Of a stretch of 64,000 nt of DNA, positions 11,640-24,012 are shown piece after piece (the stretch's first letter is position 1; each line of letters starts with the position of its first letter). The notes beneath the pieces are model-generated. The model saw nothing but the letters and a program-made list of their open reading frames with translations, did no database searches and had not been told where the DNA came from. The translations under genes were made by a program, and so were the position numbers. The stretch comes from Ailanthus altissimus (Eukaryota; Streptophyta; Magnoliopsida; Sapindales; Simaroubaceae), in contig CAMPEX010000001.1 of NCBI GenBank assembly GCA_946807835.1, positions 8,943,001 to 9,007,000 on the forward strand. Reading direction: 5' to 3'.

Positions 11640-12803
11640 AAGTACTAACTTGACTTTATTTATTTTTTAGAACGAAAGAACATAGCATAGACTTCCATGT
11701 GAACGCCAACAATCTTTTAAAAAAGGAGTATAATGATCATATCAACAATCATGTGTTTGAGCCTATGATACTACAGAGAGCACTGAAAGAATATGCAGCC
11801 CCTACTGCATATGGTGTTCAGTCTAGTATTCAACGAACAACTGTGAACGTAAACAATTTTGAAATCAAGCTAAGTACTATTTAGATGCTAAAAGATGTTG
11901 TACAGTTCAGTGGAGCTCCTAATGATGATCCTGATATGCACATTATGAATTTTTCTAGAAATTTGTGATACTTTTAAATACAATAAAGTCTCAGACGATG
12001 CCATCCGACATAGACTATTCTCTTTTTCTTTTAGGGACACTGCCAAGAGTTGGTTAATGTCATTGCCATCTGAATCCATATTGACATGAGATAATTTAGT
12101 GTAGACGTCTCTAGCCAAATTTTCCCATCTTCCCCCCCAAGTAAAGACAGTAAAGATGAGGAATGACATTACCTTATTTGGTCAGATTAATGACAAGTCA
12201 TTATATAAGACATGAGAGCACTTCAACGACATGTTGAGGAAATGTCCTTACCATGGAGTCCCTAAATAACTATAAGTCCAAACATTTTATAAGGACTAGT
12301 AGGTTATTTAAGGACTATTATAGATGTCACTGTTGGAGGAGCTTTAATGAATAAGTCTACAAATAAAGCTTATGATCTATTAGAGGAGATTGTGTCAAAT
12401 AGTTATCAATAACCTGCTGAAAGGGATTACATCGAAGAAGATTACTGAAGTTCATGATATTGATGCATTCAATGCATTGGCTGTGCAAATCAACATGTTG
12501 TTAAAGAATTTATATGCCATGAATGCTATCAAAACTCAAAATGTGACTTGTGACTTCTGTGGTGACAATTACATGAATGGGAAATGCATGGAGTCCGCAA
12601 GCCATATGGAGAATTATAACAGGCAGCAGAATAATCCACATTTAAATTATAACAATCCAGGGTAGAGGAATCATCCTAACTTCTCTTAGGGTAATAATCA
12701 AGGGCAGCCTTCTAAACCACCAAACCCTTTTGGATTTTCATCCCCCACGAGAGAAAAAATCAACTTTTAAAGATATGTTAATACAATATATGAAATTCAA
12801 TTA
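11640..12803 (+). pseudogene. E3 gag, N-terminal and middle part
   Basis: Broken frames match E6 gag closely. Examples are NNHVFEPMILQRALKEYAAP (11738 on) against NNPVFELMNPQRSLRVYAVP in E6, then DDPDMH, then a 12390-12665 block with TSKKITEVHDIDAFNALA and a zinc-knuckle-like CDFCGDNYMNGKC. Gag would bind the RNA and form the particle. There are several stops and frameshifts. The frame ends at about 12803, where S1 interrupts it. Confidence 0.78.
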
Positions 12804-14401
12804 TGTCATTGTTTACGCTCAAAATATAATGTGGCTATCGTAGTACAAATTAAGGTGTCAATCCCACGAGGAAGCTTTTGGTAAAATAGATTGGTGAAGT
12901 AAAATATTAAAGCAGTAGCAAATGAGAAAATTAATTAATTGGTTTAAGTGGATGAGATAGAATTGTCTGTGAATTGAGAAAAATGTCTAAAATTGTCGGC
13001 GAATTGAGGAAACTGTCTTATGATAATTTAAACAAGGCTTCGAAAATTACAATTATGCTTTATAAATTTACTCTACACTTTGATTCATTATTTATAACTC
13101 AATTTACAGTTATACATTTAAACAATCAATCGGAAGATATGTAAAATATAACATATTTGATAATACATGTATTTGATGTGACTAAACTCTTTACAAACAT
13201 TAACATAAATCATGTTCATTTATACAAGTTATCTAAGATCGATAATATATCATTTTGACAATATTGCAGTAAAAGATCAACTTGAATATCAAACATTTAT
13301 TGTCTTTACACGTTATCCAAGATCGACAATATATCAATTGACAATATTGCAGTAAAAGATTAACATATAAAACAATGTAACCAATAACAATTATAATTCA
13401 ACAAGAATCACATAAGAAAGCATGACTGAAAATATATGAGACATGAGAATTATAACCTTTGGATTATAGAAAATAAAATAAATAAGAGTTTAAGCAAAAC
13501 CAAACTTACAAATATTTGTAGCTTATGACAACGAATCAAAGCATAGAAGTAGATTTATTACACATAAAAGTTCATCTCTTAGCCTTGCCAAGAACTCTAG
13601 CCTAGATTACAATGCATATTAATGAGAAGAAAATAAGAGAGAATTATCTAATATTGAAAACGTCCTAAGAGTGTCCTTATATAGGCAATGAATGGAAATA
13701 TGTCATGTATGACATCAATCTTCAATAATTTTAGGCTAATAACTCATTCATCTATTTGCAGCATGTTTTTGATAATATAAATGACCGATGTAGCCTCTGT
13801 GGCCGACATAAAAGTTGTAGCATTTTGTCTCTTCTTTCCATAAGCACCAAATTCATGAAAATTGGATGGTTATCCAATTATATATGAGCAAAATTCTAAA
13901 GATACATCAAATTTCAGCCAACAACCATTTTACCCACTTGTAATGCAATTTGGTCCATGATAACAGCTAATTTGGACTTTACCATCAACATAAGAGTTGC
14001 TAATAATTAAGTCATTATTTCACAGCCTTAAGAATTATACCAATTATGTATATATTTTGTGAGATACGGTCCAAATACATGAGTTGGGTCAAGCTAAGCG
14101 AAAGTTGTAGCTCGATTCTATTGTATCTCAATTTTTGGCCCATAACATGTTGGATTTGGCTTTTCAACTGTTTTTCAAGTTTGTGTAAGATTGAGTCATG
14201 TTACTCCAGGTTCAATAATTTCTTCATTTCAATTTTTACATTGAGAGTTATGTCTACTTGACCTAAACCTGTGCAAATAACATTCATTAATAACAATTTA
14301 AGGAGAACACTTTATTTTAAGCTAAAAGTACAAAAATGCTAAAATTAGTGACATTAAATGGTGACTAAATTTCTTAACAAATATGCATTTTTATGTGTTC
14401 A
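12804..14401 (-). repeat. S1: solo LTR inserted in E3 gag
   Basis: E3 gag homology stops at about 12803 and resumes at about 14402 (SDILQNHSSTLKNLE, matching NDAILQNHSASLKTLE in E6). The inserted block has LTR-like ends on the minus strand (TGAACACA ... AATGACA). It carries the TCAATCCCACGAGGA word that the E6 LTRs share near the same end. A minus-strand TATA box CCTATATAAGGAC lies at 13670-13682. No internal region or second LTR is present, so it is a solo LTR. No matching target duplication is visible (left AATTA, right TCAGA), so borders are good to perhaps 10 bp. Confidence 0.65.
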
Positions 14402-14578
14402 TCAGACATCCTACAAAATCATTCATCAACTTTGAAGAATTTAGAGGTTCAAATGGGACAACTTGTTACAGCCATTAATAAGTTACCTCAAAGAGCTCTA
14501 CCAAGTGACATTGAAGCAAATCCAAGAGGAAATAAAGAGCAATACAAAGCTGTCTCTTTGAGAAGTAAAGAATTATAG
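14402..14578 (+). pseudogene. E3 gag, C-terminal part
   Basis: Fifty-nine codons continue gag after S1: SDILQNHSSTLKNL, QMGQLVTAINKLPQRALPSD and IEANPRGNKEQ. They correspond one to one with E6 37500-37390. It ends at a TAG where E6 reads on, followed by a Lys/Gln-rich linker towards protease. Confidence 0.78.
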
Positions 14579-14819
14579 TCTACCAGTCTAGAAAAAAGCA
14601 TACAAACACAAAAAAAAAAGTATAGAAATGTCAGGAAAGAAAAGTGCAGAAAAATTTTGAAGTGCAAAAAAGGCAGAATTTAGTAGAAAATACCAGTAGC
14701 AATAGATAGAATCGGCAGCTTACTCCACATCCACCATTCCCTCAGAGGCTATAAAAGAAGAAATTAGATAATTTTCTAAATTTCTTAAACTTTTTAACAA
14801 ATTATATATTAATTTTTCT

Positions 14820-15545
14820 TTTGCAGATACGCTTGAACAGATGCCTAACTACATCAAGTTCATAAAAAGTATACTTTCAAAGAAGAAGAGATTTGAGGAT
14901 TATGAGACCATAGTATTAATAAAGGAGTGTAGCACTATCCTTTAGAATAAGGTATCTCATAAGCTCAAAAATTTCAGAAGCTTTATCATACTGTGCTCAA
15001 TTGGCAATCATGACCTTGGTAAAGCTCTATGCAATCTAAGAGCGAGCATTAATTTCATGCCACTGTCCATCTATAACAAATTAGGTTTAAGAGAAGTAAA
15101 GCTAATCAATATCATACTATTACTTTTAATAGACCTCTCGTCTACCCGAAAGGAAATATAGAGGACATGCTAGTAAAGGCAGACAAGTTCATCTTACCTA
15201 TAGATTTCATCATTATAGACATAGAAGAAGATAAGGAGATCCCTATCATAGATGTATAAAAATGGGAGTTGACCATAAGAGTACATGAGGACACTGTCAC
15301 TTTTAAAGTCTTCAAGGAAATTAAGTTACCATTAAAGAGCGAAGACTACTGCAGTATTAATGTAGTACATCCAAACACTAAGGAGCTCAAAGATGTGAAG
15401 ACATTGGATCCTCATATTAGAAAGAAAGCATTAAGTATAGAAGAAAAAGAAATTAAAAAAATGAGCAGCATCTTAATGAACGAATCAAAGAGAATGGCAC
15501 AAGAGTCTCACTTTCTCGGTCTAAGATTAAAGTCTTTCTGAAGAA
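14820..15545 (+). pseudogene. E3 aspartic protease, inactive
   Basis: After TLEQMPNYIKFIKSILS (matching ALEQMPSYVKFMKDILS in E6) comes the protease. E6 has the active-site text LCDLGASINLMPLS, whereas E3 reads LCNLRASINFMPLS (about 15033-15070): the catalytic Asp is Asn and the Gly is Arg. A 90-codon open piece at 15269-15541 covers VTFKVFKEIKLP and an acidic linker. RT should follow, but the sequence jumps to post-integrase text. The family normally cleaves the Gag-Pol polyprotein; this copy cannot. Confidence 0.75.
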
Positions 15546-17042
15546 GCATGAGGAGATTAAGGAAAAATTTGCTGCCCAATGATTAATTGTAAAGATATGG
15601 AAGTCGAGAGAGAAGAATGACCTTTAAGATCACTTACAAAAATGCTTCTATCATCACCTTTGATCATTTATAAGAATAGACAGAGTCTCATCAAGCTGGC
15701 GATGTTAAATCAAGCGCCTTTTGAGAAGCAACCCAAGTAATTTTTATTTTAGAATTGCTTTAGTTTCAATTTTAGTTACTTTATTTTCTTTTCTTGTTAG
15801 AAATAAAATGGCAAGTCAAGCATTCAAAGAAATAGCACAAGCAATTGCAAGCATTATGAGCTAAAGAACACTGCAATAACATCAATCGATAACAACGATG
15901 CATTGCTTACACTTCATTTATACTAAATTATCTTACGTTAAATTATTTATTTTTCGACATTGGAGACCATGTCTAATTTAAGTTTAGGGGTGAGAAACAC
16001 ATAACCTATGTTTATTTTTCTAAATGATTTGATTAGTTGTCTTGTGGGTAAATTTTTTTTTTTAATTGTTAATTTTAGTTGAGAAGATGATTTTTAGTCT
16101 ATGATAAGAAATAAAATATTAGCTGAATTTATTTTTACAAATCTTTAGAAAATAATTGATGCTTGAGATAACTCTTATATCATGAATCTTAGACTGAGGT
16201 CAACTTTAATTTTAATCAATCATTTTTTAGCACATTAAAATAAGCATGTATTAGTTAATTTTTTTTGCTTAGAGATACATTATGCTTAATTAGTATATCA
16301 CAGTCTCGAAAATTAGCACTCTAAAACCTGCTTAATTACTACTTGGGACAAAATCCTAAGAAAACACATGAATAGAAAAATGACATTATGCCATCTTTGA
16401 ACTGATTGAGCCTTTTCTAGTCTACCTTTGATGTAAATTTATCCTTAGTTACCCATTTTTTTGTTTAACCACATTACAAGCCTCAAGAATTTTAACTTAC
16501 TTATTCTATATTTACCCATAGCACCATAAACCTTAAGTTTACCTAAACATATTCTTAAAAGGAAAAATGTTGTGGATGTGTGTGAAAAAAGTACTGAAGT
16601 AGAAAGCAATAAGTCTTGAAGGTACTTATCAATATAAGTTTAAAGGTACATTCTAAAATAAATAAATAAAAGAGAAGCCTTTAAATGCATAATACCCCTA
16701 GCTTAAGAAGAAAAAAAATTCTTTGAACAAGAGTGATTAAAAGAAAGATAAAAACATCATAAATTTAGGGGATGAGATAAATCAAAGAGAAAAAAATTAA
16801 GAGGTTTCTAGGTAAAGTCTAAGTTTTTAGTTTTTATTTTATTTTATTTAGAGTCAGAGCTAAGCAAGCACACCAAAATCTAAAAAAGTTAAGACTCACT
16901 ATAGTAAAGGATAAACAATGTATGTGAAAAACAAAATAGTGAATAATCGAGGGTAAGGGAAATACGATGCAGATAAAGATTCTCATACATGAAAATTTCA
17001 TCATCTTGCAAGCCCCTACCTTTAGTATAATCAATAAAAGGA
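15546..17042 (+). other. E3 post-pol 3' region, no gene
   Basis: It aligns in pieces with the E6 3' region read on its sense strand. Landmarks are the AAGCGCCTTTTGAGAAGCAA word (15715), AAGTTTAGGGGTGAGAA (15980), and the block around CCACATTACAAGCCTCAAG (16470) also present near 30600. The counterpart of E6's third ORF is deleted. No ORF or RNA gene is evident. Confidence 0.65.
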
Positions 17043-17047
17043 TCAGG
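17043..17047. repeat. S2 target-site duplication, left
   Basis: TCAGG immediately before the TGTTGGG end; its partner is at 19190-19194. Confidence 0.88.
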
Positions 17048-19189
17048 TGTTGGGATTTGTGCTTACGTGCCATCCCATTAAGTATGAATATTTGTTTAAT
17101 ATTTATACTAGTGTTATTATTTCAATAAATCGCTAATTATATTTATATATGGTAAGATACTTGTAACGTTTCAGACATTGTACGATCTAAAAGAGTTCAG
17201 GTCTGATCTAAATAAGTTTAGATCAGTGTTAAGAATTAGCAACGCTAAGAATTATAAATGCTAAGAGTTAGCACTGATAAGAGTTACCAGGTTACAAGAG
17301 TCAGCGTTATCTAAAGAGTTAGAGTCTTGTCTAAAATGGAACAAAGACCTAAGAATATATTAGTAATGGCATAATTGCAAAGAGTTACAAATAGTACTAG
17401 AAAATATCATTATGCAAATATATTCTCAAATATTATGTTCCTAATCTATCTTCGCTGATGCAGGTCTGTCAGTGAATACCTTAACAAATATATAGATTAG
17501 TATATGTCTATATCTGGATGGTTCAAATAGTTATTCTTAGCAAACCATGAGTTTAGTGGAAGCTCGTATAGAGATACAGGTATTCAGTAAGGACTGAATA
17601 CTGAACAGACTCACAAAGATCTCCAATAGACATCCCATAAAGCCGTCAATGGAGGATCTTTCGAGTTGAGTAGTATTCGTGGTCCTTTGACCTGAGTGCC
17701 ACCGTGGGCTTGTGAGTGATCCACCATACTTTGGTTCCACACATGTCAGAAACCTTTCATGGTCTGACCGCTGGATATAGTCCAATGCTCATGGAGTCCG
17801 GTGTGCATAGATATGGGATCCATCAGCTCATTTGGGTGATTATTATATCCTAATACTCTATAGATTGTATTTTAGAAAGTCTTATGGCCATAAGTAATAA
17901 TTCCCGGGAAAAGAGTTTAACCCTAAGGATAAATAATATTACAAAAGTGTTTGGGAATATTATTTATTGAAATACAATTCAAGAGATAAGCTTTCAGTCG
18001 GCATATGGAGATTTGACGGTGTTCATCTATATCTCTGCTCTACTCGGATATAAATGATGGAGGGATTATATGAATATGTTATAACCTCAACACTTATGGT
18101 CTAATGCGCCGCTTTGTAATATCCGTAACGTGTGGGGGGGCATCGTTCACGGACGTATGGAGGAGTTCTATATGACAATTCATGCGTGGACCTAGAGAGT
18201 CTCACAATATGAAGTGTACTCGTTGTGCACTGGGGTAACATAATGGATTGAACAGTTCCATCCTAGAAAATCCAGCAAACCGAAAATATGTTTTGGGGTT
18301 CCTCGGGTTGCGCACTTGTTTAAACTTAAATGTTAAGTATATTATTTAATTAGTTGACAAGAGTTATTAACTAATTAGATATTAACAAGTGGCACAATTT
18401 TATTGTATGAATTGTTTTACCATGAATTCAACCATTTACCATATTAGTAAAATCAAATAAGGTAAATATTAATTATCCAAATAGTTTTTGAATAATTAAA
18501 TAAATGTTATTTAAATAATTTGTTATTTTATTCCTAAATGGAAGACATACCTAATTTGAGAAACATAAACTAAATTTAGTGGAGCACCATTTTATGATTA
18601 ATGGTTAAATTTATTAGACCATTAAAATGGCCACCAAAAATTGTTTTAGTAGTTGGCCACTTAATCTAATTTTGGTGGAGCACTTGTGAAGTTGTTGTAA
18701 CCACTAAAAATGGTTAAGTTTCAAGTGTGTTAACAAGAGAGTGAATGAAAATTCGTGAAAGGGTTGAGAGGAAAAAGAAGAGTTGGTTTTGAGAGAGTCT
18801 TTCAAAGAACAAAAACTTGTGAAAAAAATCAAAGGAGAAAGAAAATAAATCCTTCATATTTTTCTTTCTATAATCAAAACTTTATTGCTGGAGATCATAT
18901 TACTGCTATTCTAACTTCACAATCCCACTGGATTGTTGTGAATTAGAATTGGACAAAAGTACACTTCAAGGTGAGCTCAAAATTAGAGTAAAGATATCCG
19001 GAATTCGAAATCTTCATCGGAAGTCTTCAAATGTATGTTTTTTGTATTCTTAAGTTGTTAAGAATTGAACTACATATGTATATGTTGATTACTTGATAAA
19101 TTTCGCTGCCAAATTCATGTATATGATGCATAATTTTAATTTTTCAATATGTACATAATCACATGCATACACCCTAAAATACGTCAACA
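17048..19189 (+). repeat. S2: solo LTR of the E1 family with TCAGG duplication
   Basis: It begins TGTTGGGATTTGTGCTTACG and ends CGTCAACA, 2142 bp. It is the same family as the E1 LTR (which begins TGTTAGGGTCGGTGCTTACG on its sense strand) and as S4 in the opposite orientation. It is flanked by perfect 5-bp TCAGG at 17043-17047 and 19190-19194, proving insertion of a full element followed by LTR-LTR recombination. No internal sequence remains. The 63-codon ORF at 18755-18946 is not conserved in the other copies. Confidence 0.9.
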
Positions 19190-19194
19190 TCAGG
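19190..19194. repeat. S2 target-site duplication, right
   Basis: TCAGG immediately after the TCAACA end of S2. Confidence 0.88.
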
Positions 19195-19558
19195 AACACG
19201 CTTGGATACACCCAAGCATGGCATACTTCTTGAAACTACCATTATTGCTTGTCATAAAAGCACTGTTAAATCAAACATTGCCACATAAAAACCAAATGTT
19301 ACCTCAAAAACACTCTACGCAAAGTAAAGGCAAAGGTGAGAATAAAATAAACTAGTGCACCTAATAAATTGCCACATGCTATTTCTCGCAAATAAATAGA
19401 AAAGGAAAATAAAATCGCATTCTAGTTCTCGCAACGCGGAAAATAAAGACAAAAGGAAAGAGTGTAAACAACATTTATTTTACATAAAAATTCAAGTTAT
19501 CAAAGCTTAAAACATCTAGAGGAGGTATCCAAAAGCAAATACCTAAAATATACATGGT
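19195..19558. other. Unassigned spacer between S2 and E4
   Basis: AT-rich, with no recognised ORF or LTR. A 68-codon ORF spanning the S2 end (19149-19355) shows no family signature. This is the DNA into which E4 inserted, and it continues after E4 at 26344. Confidence 0.5.
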
Positions 19559-19563
19559 TATAT

Positions 19564-20021
19564 TGTTAAAATTACAACACCAAATTAAATTAATTACAAC
19601 ATCAAGCCCAAGATTAAGCCCAAATATTTACAAGCCCAATTCTTGAAGTTTCTAGATTAGGTAAGATATTTTAAGTTAATAATTAAGGAGATAAGTATTA
19701 TAAACTTGTGTGGTTAATAAATTTTTATATTATTTTATTTGTGTGGTTTTGGTTTGTTGAAACTAAGTATAAATACCCCACTCCCTCATTTAGTTTTGCA
19801 AGCAAGCAAGTTAAGAATAAAGAGTTGATCAAAGAATTTGATCAATTGTTGAGAGTTTAGAGTGTTAGAGAGTTGAGCAAATAATAAGCTCAACAAAGAA
19901 TGTGTGGGAGTTGAGTTGTGAGTGTTATGTTGTAAATGAGAAAGAGTGAGAGTTTCTAAATTTTGTGTTGTAAGTTTTGTATTAATAAAAGTGTTCCATT
20001 TGTGCTCTATTATTCTCTACA
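19564..20021 (+). repeat. E4 5' LTR
   Basis: It begins TGTTAAAATTACAACACC and ends TTCTCTACA, directly before the primer binding site. It contains the promoter (TATAAATA, 19768-19775) and AGAGTT-rich R/U5 sequence. Confidence 0.95.
19768..19775 (+). promoter_or_regulatory. E4 LTR TATA box
   Basis: TATAAATA followed by CCCCACTCCCTC, about 205 bp into the LTR. It is repeated identically in the 3' LTR. It is a plausible core promoter for the element's RNA. Confidence 0.7.
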
Positions 20022-20023
20022 AT

Positions 20024-20035
20024 TGGTATCAGAGC
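20024..20035 (+). other. E4 primer binding site (initiator tRNA-Met)
   Basis: TGGTATCAGAGC two bases after the LTR end; perfect for the plant copia consensus. Confidence 0.9.
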
Positions 20036-20230
20036 GGGACTGTCTGGGACTGCTCAAGTTGTAGGATTTCTAAGAATTCTGAGTATGCTCTGTGGTTGCA
20101 GCTTTGACTGATCTTCCACATCAGAAAGGATTTTTAGAAATTGTGAGTGAGTGAGCTTCTGTGTTTCGTGAGTAGTCTGTGACTCTGCAAGTTTGTTAAC
20201 AAAACTTGTTTCTGAGGTACTGCCAACACG

Positions 20231-22489
20231 ATGGGTGACCTTCAAGTCGTTGGAGGAATCAAGAAGCTCAACAACCAAAATTACAATACATGGGCGACGT
20301 TGATGGAGTCTTACCTTCAAGGCCAAGATCTTTGGGAGGTCGTTGGCGGGAATGAAGTGAAGCAGCCAACAGACGAAGCCACTTTAAAGAAGTGGAAGGT
20401 AAAAACTGGTAAGGTTATGTTCGCCATTAAGACCACAGTTGAAGAAGAACTGTTAGAGCACATAAAGAAGGCTAAGACGCCAAATGAAGCATGGGACACT
20501 TTTGCATCACTCTTCTCAAAGAAAAACAACATGCGACTACAGCTTCTAGAGAATGAACTGTTGTCAATTGCACAACGCAACATGACGATCAACCAATACT
20601 TTACAAAGGTAAAGTCCTTGTGCCGTGAAATATCTGAGTTAGATCCTGCCGCTGCCATTGCTGAAACTAGGATGAAAAGAATTATCATCCATGGTTTGAG
20701 GCCCGAGTATAGAAGTTTTGTTACTGCTGTACAAGGCTGGCCAACCCAACCATCTCTCATTGAATTTGAAAATTTGCTTGCTGATCAAGAAGCGATTGTC
20801 AAGCAAATGGGTGGAGTCTCTTTAAAAGGCGATGAAGAAGCACTCTACATCGACAAAAGAAAAGGTCGATTTAAACGACGTGTTGGTGGAGGATCTAAAA
20901 GAGATGATGACAAGATCAAGAGTTATCATCAAGAAGGTAGCTCACAAACAGGGGGAGTATGGAGGGCTCGCGGCAATGGTAGTCAGTCCAACCAAAAGAA
21001 AAAGTTTGAAGGAAAATGCTACAATTGTGGAAAAATAGGACACATGGCAAAAGATTGTTGGTCTAAGAAAAGGTCTGCTGAGGGTAATGCTGCTACATCA
21101 AACTCAGAAAGAAAAAGTGAAGATGAGTGGGATGCTGAAGCGTCTGTCGCTATAGAGGAAGAAGACCTATCACTCTCAGTGATAATGCCTGGACGGATTG
21201 ACTATAAAAATGATTGGATCGTCGACTCAGGATGTTCAAATCATATGACTGGTGACGAAGAAAAGCTGCAAGATACGACTAAGTACAAAGGAAGTCGCGT
21301 GGTGGTGACAGCCAACAACTCAAAATTGCCTATAGCTCACATCGGTAACACAGTCCTTGCACCTCGTTACAGTCCTAACAAGGTAACACTTCAAGATGTC
21401 TATCATGTCCTCGGCATGAAAAAGAATCTATTGTCAGTATCACAGTTAACATCTTCTGGACACTATGTCTTGTTCGGTCCACAAGATGTTAAGGTGTACC
21501 AAGATTTAAAAATCATAGGAACACCAACAATGGAAGGAAGACGACTAGAGTCAATCTATGTACTATCAGCAGAGTCAGCTTATGTAGACAAGACTCGAAA
21601 GAATGAGACAGTAGATTTGTGGCATGCACGATTGAGACATGTAAGTTATCATAAGCTAAAAGTGATGATGAGCAAGGCAATGCTTAAGGGTCTACCTCAA
21701 CTTGATGTGAGAGTGGATACAGTGTGTGCAGGATGTCAGTACGGCAAGGCACATCAACTACCATATGAGGAGTCAAAGTTTAGAGCTAAGGAGCCATTGG
21801 AGTTGGTTCACTCTGATGTGTTTGGACCTGTCAAGCAGCCATCAATTAGTGGTATGCGGTACATGGTGACATTTATTGATGACTTCTCGAGGTATGTATG
21901 GGTTTTCTTTATGAAGGAAAAATCAGATACTTTTTTGAAGTTCAAGAAATTTAAAGAAACAACTGAAGGAGAAGTTGGAAAGAAGATTCATTGTCTCCGC
22001 ACAGATAATGGAGGAGAATATACCTCTAATGAGTTCTCACAATATCTTCGAGAAAATAAGATACGACATCAGTTCACATGTGCCAACACGCCACAACAAA
22101 ATGGTGTTGCAGAAAGGAAGAATCGACATCTTGCAGAGATTTGTAGAAGTATGTTGCACGCAAAAAATGTACCAGGAAGATTTTGGGCCAAAGGAATGAA
22201 GACTGCAGCCCACGTGATTAATAGGCTTCCTCAACCAAAGTTAGGGTTCATATCACCCTTTGAGAAGTTGTGGGATATGAAACCTACAGTGAGTCATTTT
22301 CGAGTATTTGATAGTATATGCTATGTGTTTGTGCCAAATCACTTGAGAAATAAATTCGACAAAAAGGCAATTAGGTGTATCTTTGTTGGATATGATAACC
22401 AGCGCAAAGAATGGAAATGTTGTGACCCTACTAGTGGGCGGTGCTACACATCAAGAAATGTGGTGTTTGATGAAGCATCTTCATGGTAA
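20231..22489 (+). CDS. E4 gag-pol, intact 5' part: Gag, protease, integrase
   Basis: An open frame of 752 codons starts at the ATG of [18 protein letters not shown], 210 bp after the LTR. Residues 1-195 are a UBN2-type copia Gag. Residues 263-276 form the zinc knuckle [17 protein letters not shown] at 332-334 is the protease active site. H465, H470, C499 and C502 form the integrase zinc finger. D529, D592 and E628 form the DDE triad with 35 residues between the last two. The frame ends at a TAA created by S3, just after VVFDEASSW, where integrase should lead into RT. Everything N-terminal of that point looks catalytically intact, so a truncated Gag-PR-IN product is conceivable. Confidence 0.9.
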   Translation: MGDLQVVGGIKKLNNQNYNTWATLMESYLQGQDLWEVVGGNEVKQPTDEATLKKWKVKTGKVMFAIKTTVEEELLEHIKKAKTPNEAWDTFASLFSKKNNMRLQLLENELLSIAQRNMTINQYFTKVKSLCREISELDPAAAIAETRMKRIIIHGLRPEYRSFVTAVQGWPTQPSLIEFENLLADQEAIVKQMGGVSLKGDEEALYIDKRKGRFKRRVGGGSKRDDDKIKSYHQEGSSQTGGVWRARGNGSQSNQKKKFEGKCYNCGKIGHMAKDCWSKKRSAEGNAATSNSERKSEDEWDAEASVAIEEEDLSLSVIMPGRIDYKNDWIVDSGCSNHMTGDEEKLQDTTKYKGSRVVVTANNSKLPIAHIGNTVLAPRYSPNKVTLQDVYHVLGMKKNLLSVSQLTSSGHYVLFGPQDVKVYQDLKIIGTPTMEGRRLESIYVLSAESAYVDKTRKNETVDLWHARLRHVSYHKLKVMMSKAMLKGLPQLDVRVDTVCAGCQYGKAHQLPYEESKFRAKEPLELVHSDVFGPVKQPSISGMRYMVTFIDDFSRYVWVFFMKEKSDTFLKFKKFKETTEGEVGKKIHCLRTDNGGEYTSNEFSQYLRENKIRHQFTCANTPQQNGVAERKNRHLAEICRSMLHAKNVPGRFWAKGMKTAAHVINRLPQPKLGFISPFEKLWDMKPTVSHFRVFDSICYVFVPNHLRNKFDKKAIRCIFVGYDNQRKEWKCCDPTSGRCYTSRNVVFDEASSW

Positions 22490-22494
22490 AAACT

Positions 22495-24012
22495 TGTTGT
22501 GTGAATTCTATAACACAAACTAACGCAAGTGCACGTATCGCAACAAGTAATAAAGTGATGTGTAGAGTATCGTTCCCACGAGGATTGTGTCCTAAATTAA
22601 TGCTAAGTACTACGATGTTGGCAACCTAACTTTATTTAGGCTAATCTAAATGGCAAGGTGAGTTATTGAATTAAAAGCAACTAAAATCTAATTAGCTAGA
22701 TAAATAAAGGAAAAGAGATATCTATGGCAATGGGGCTCTAGAGACTTGATTTCTCTATATTGTTCCTATGGTCTTTGTCATTAGTAATCAACAACCAATT
22801 TATGCATTCATTAATCTAGGGTGTATGATTAATCTCATTCCATCTTTCGACTGCGAATGAGATACTATGCATATATATTCAAGTTGATATGTCTATCTAA
22901 CTTGTTTACATAGACATGCATTACGCAACCCATAAATGACTACCCCAAGGATTAATTTCATTATCACTGTCACTTCATCAAATGAAATTCTAGACATAAT
23001 GATACACCCTAAAGAGTTTGGCCTGTCACGCTTATCAAACACTTTAAAACGGAGAGCACCACATGTAACCCTAGGCATAATAGCACACCCCAAAGAGTTT
23101 GCGCCTGTCACGCATTTAATCAAACACTTGGAGTGCACCTCATGCAAATCCTAAGGAAGATCATGAAGATTACCTAGGTGTTATTGGCCTTTCAACTCAA
23201 TAGCAACCTAAAGCTATGTTTCTCCCAAATCCTATAAATGGATCAATCTCTTTCAAGCATAAATCCATACATTCACAACAACCAATTCATTTATCAATCA
23301 ATTGGAAGCATTAAGCATAAAGAAACATAAATGAATTACACGAATTTATGCTAAATCATCAAAACATATTATTAATAAAACTACATCAATCCTTGAAATC
23401 AAGTTTAATCACATGAAAATCCAACCATAACTATAATTATCCAACCATCCATAGATACATCTCATTAAAACTAATATTCATAATTGAAATGACAACAAAG
23501 GATAAAAACAAAGAAAAGGAAAGGGAAAACCGAATTTGGGATGTCTCCAAGGTTTCAATTCTTCAATTGTCTTCAATGATGCACATGAAACCGTGGAGAC
23601 ATCATTTCTTCTCCTTCAATTCGAGCTCAAGCCTTCTCCTCCTTTCAATTTCGTGCCTCTACTCCCTCCTTTTTTCTTTGGCTAAACAATGGGTATTTAT
23701 ATAGGTAGGGTTGCAAAAAGAGGACAAAACTGCCCTTAGGAGTGCCCAGATTTCAGCGCCGCGGCGCTGCACTGTTGCTACAGTGTTACTGTAGCAGTAT
23801 ACTGTAGCTACAGTGGTACTGTAGCAACAGTGCCTCCATTCGTATTTTTATCTCTAATGCTCCGATTTGCGTCCTTTTTCCGGTATTTTTGCTCCGATAA
23901 TGCTTCAACCTATAAAACAACATTAATATGCATAAATAGCCCAATTATTGAGATAATTTAAACAAATATCAAGTTAGGAAGATAAAATAGTTTATACAAT
24001 TACGCCTTATCA
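22495..24012 (-). repeat. S3: solo LTR inside E4 pol
   Basis: E4 coding stops at DEASSW and resumes at about 24013 with [13 protein letters not shown] in the expected frame, so this block is an insertion. Its left end resembles the left ends of the E6 LTRs (AACGCAAGTGCACGTATCGCAACAAGTAAT... and TATCGTTCCCACGAGGA). It ends TTATCA, giving a TGATAA start on the minus strand. A minus-strand TATA box (CCTATATAAATACCC) lies at 23693-23707. No convincing target duplication is seen, and the left border is uncertain by about 8 bp. It includes a GC-rich island and a long hairpin. Confidence 0.75.
23770..23832. repeat. 63-bp hairpin made of CTGTAG/CTACAG words
   Basis: It begins CACTGTTGCTACAGT and ends ACTGTAGCAACAGTG, exact reverse complements. 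The interior is built from repeated CTACAGTG, ACTGTAG and GTAGCTAC words, so several alternative foldings are possible. It lies next to the GCGCCGCGGCGC palindrome (23756-23767) inside S3. Confidence 0.85.

Larger units (their letters stand above)
10351..17042 (+). mobile_element. E3: Athila-like Ty3/gypsy deletion derivative (gag and protease only)
   Basis: A 5' LTR ending ACATCA at 11485 is followed by a primer site resembling TGGCGCCGTTGTCGGGGA, then gag, a gag tail and protease. RT, RNase H and integrase are absent. Sequence passes from the protease tail (about 15540) to the post-integrase text around AAGCGCCTTTTGAGAAGCAA (15715), which in E6 lies about 3 kb downstream. The region 15700-17000 aligns with E6's 3' noncoding region, again without E6's third ORF. 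No 3' LTR is found, so the right end is truncated. E3 is interrupted by S1 and abutted by S2. Confidence 0.78.

Noticed and set aside
12804..14401. A complete nested element instead of a solo LTR
   Set aside because: There is no internal coding, primer site or second LTR; only one LTR-like unit separates the two halves of E3 gag.
20317..20760. 147-codon minus-strand ORF
   Set aside because: It is exactly antisense to the E4 gag frame and has no similarity of its own.
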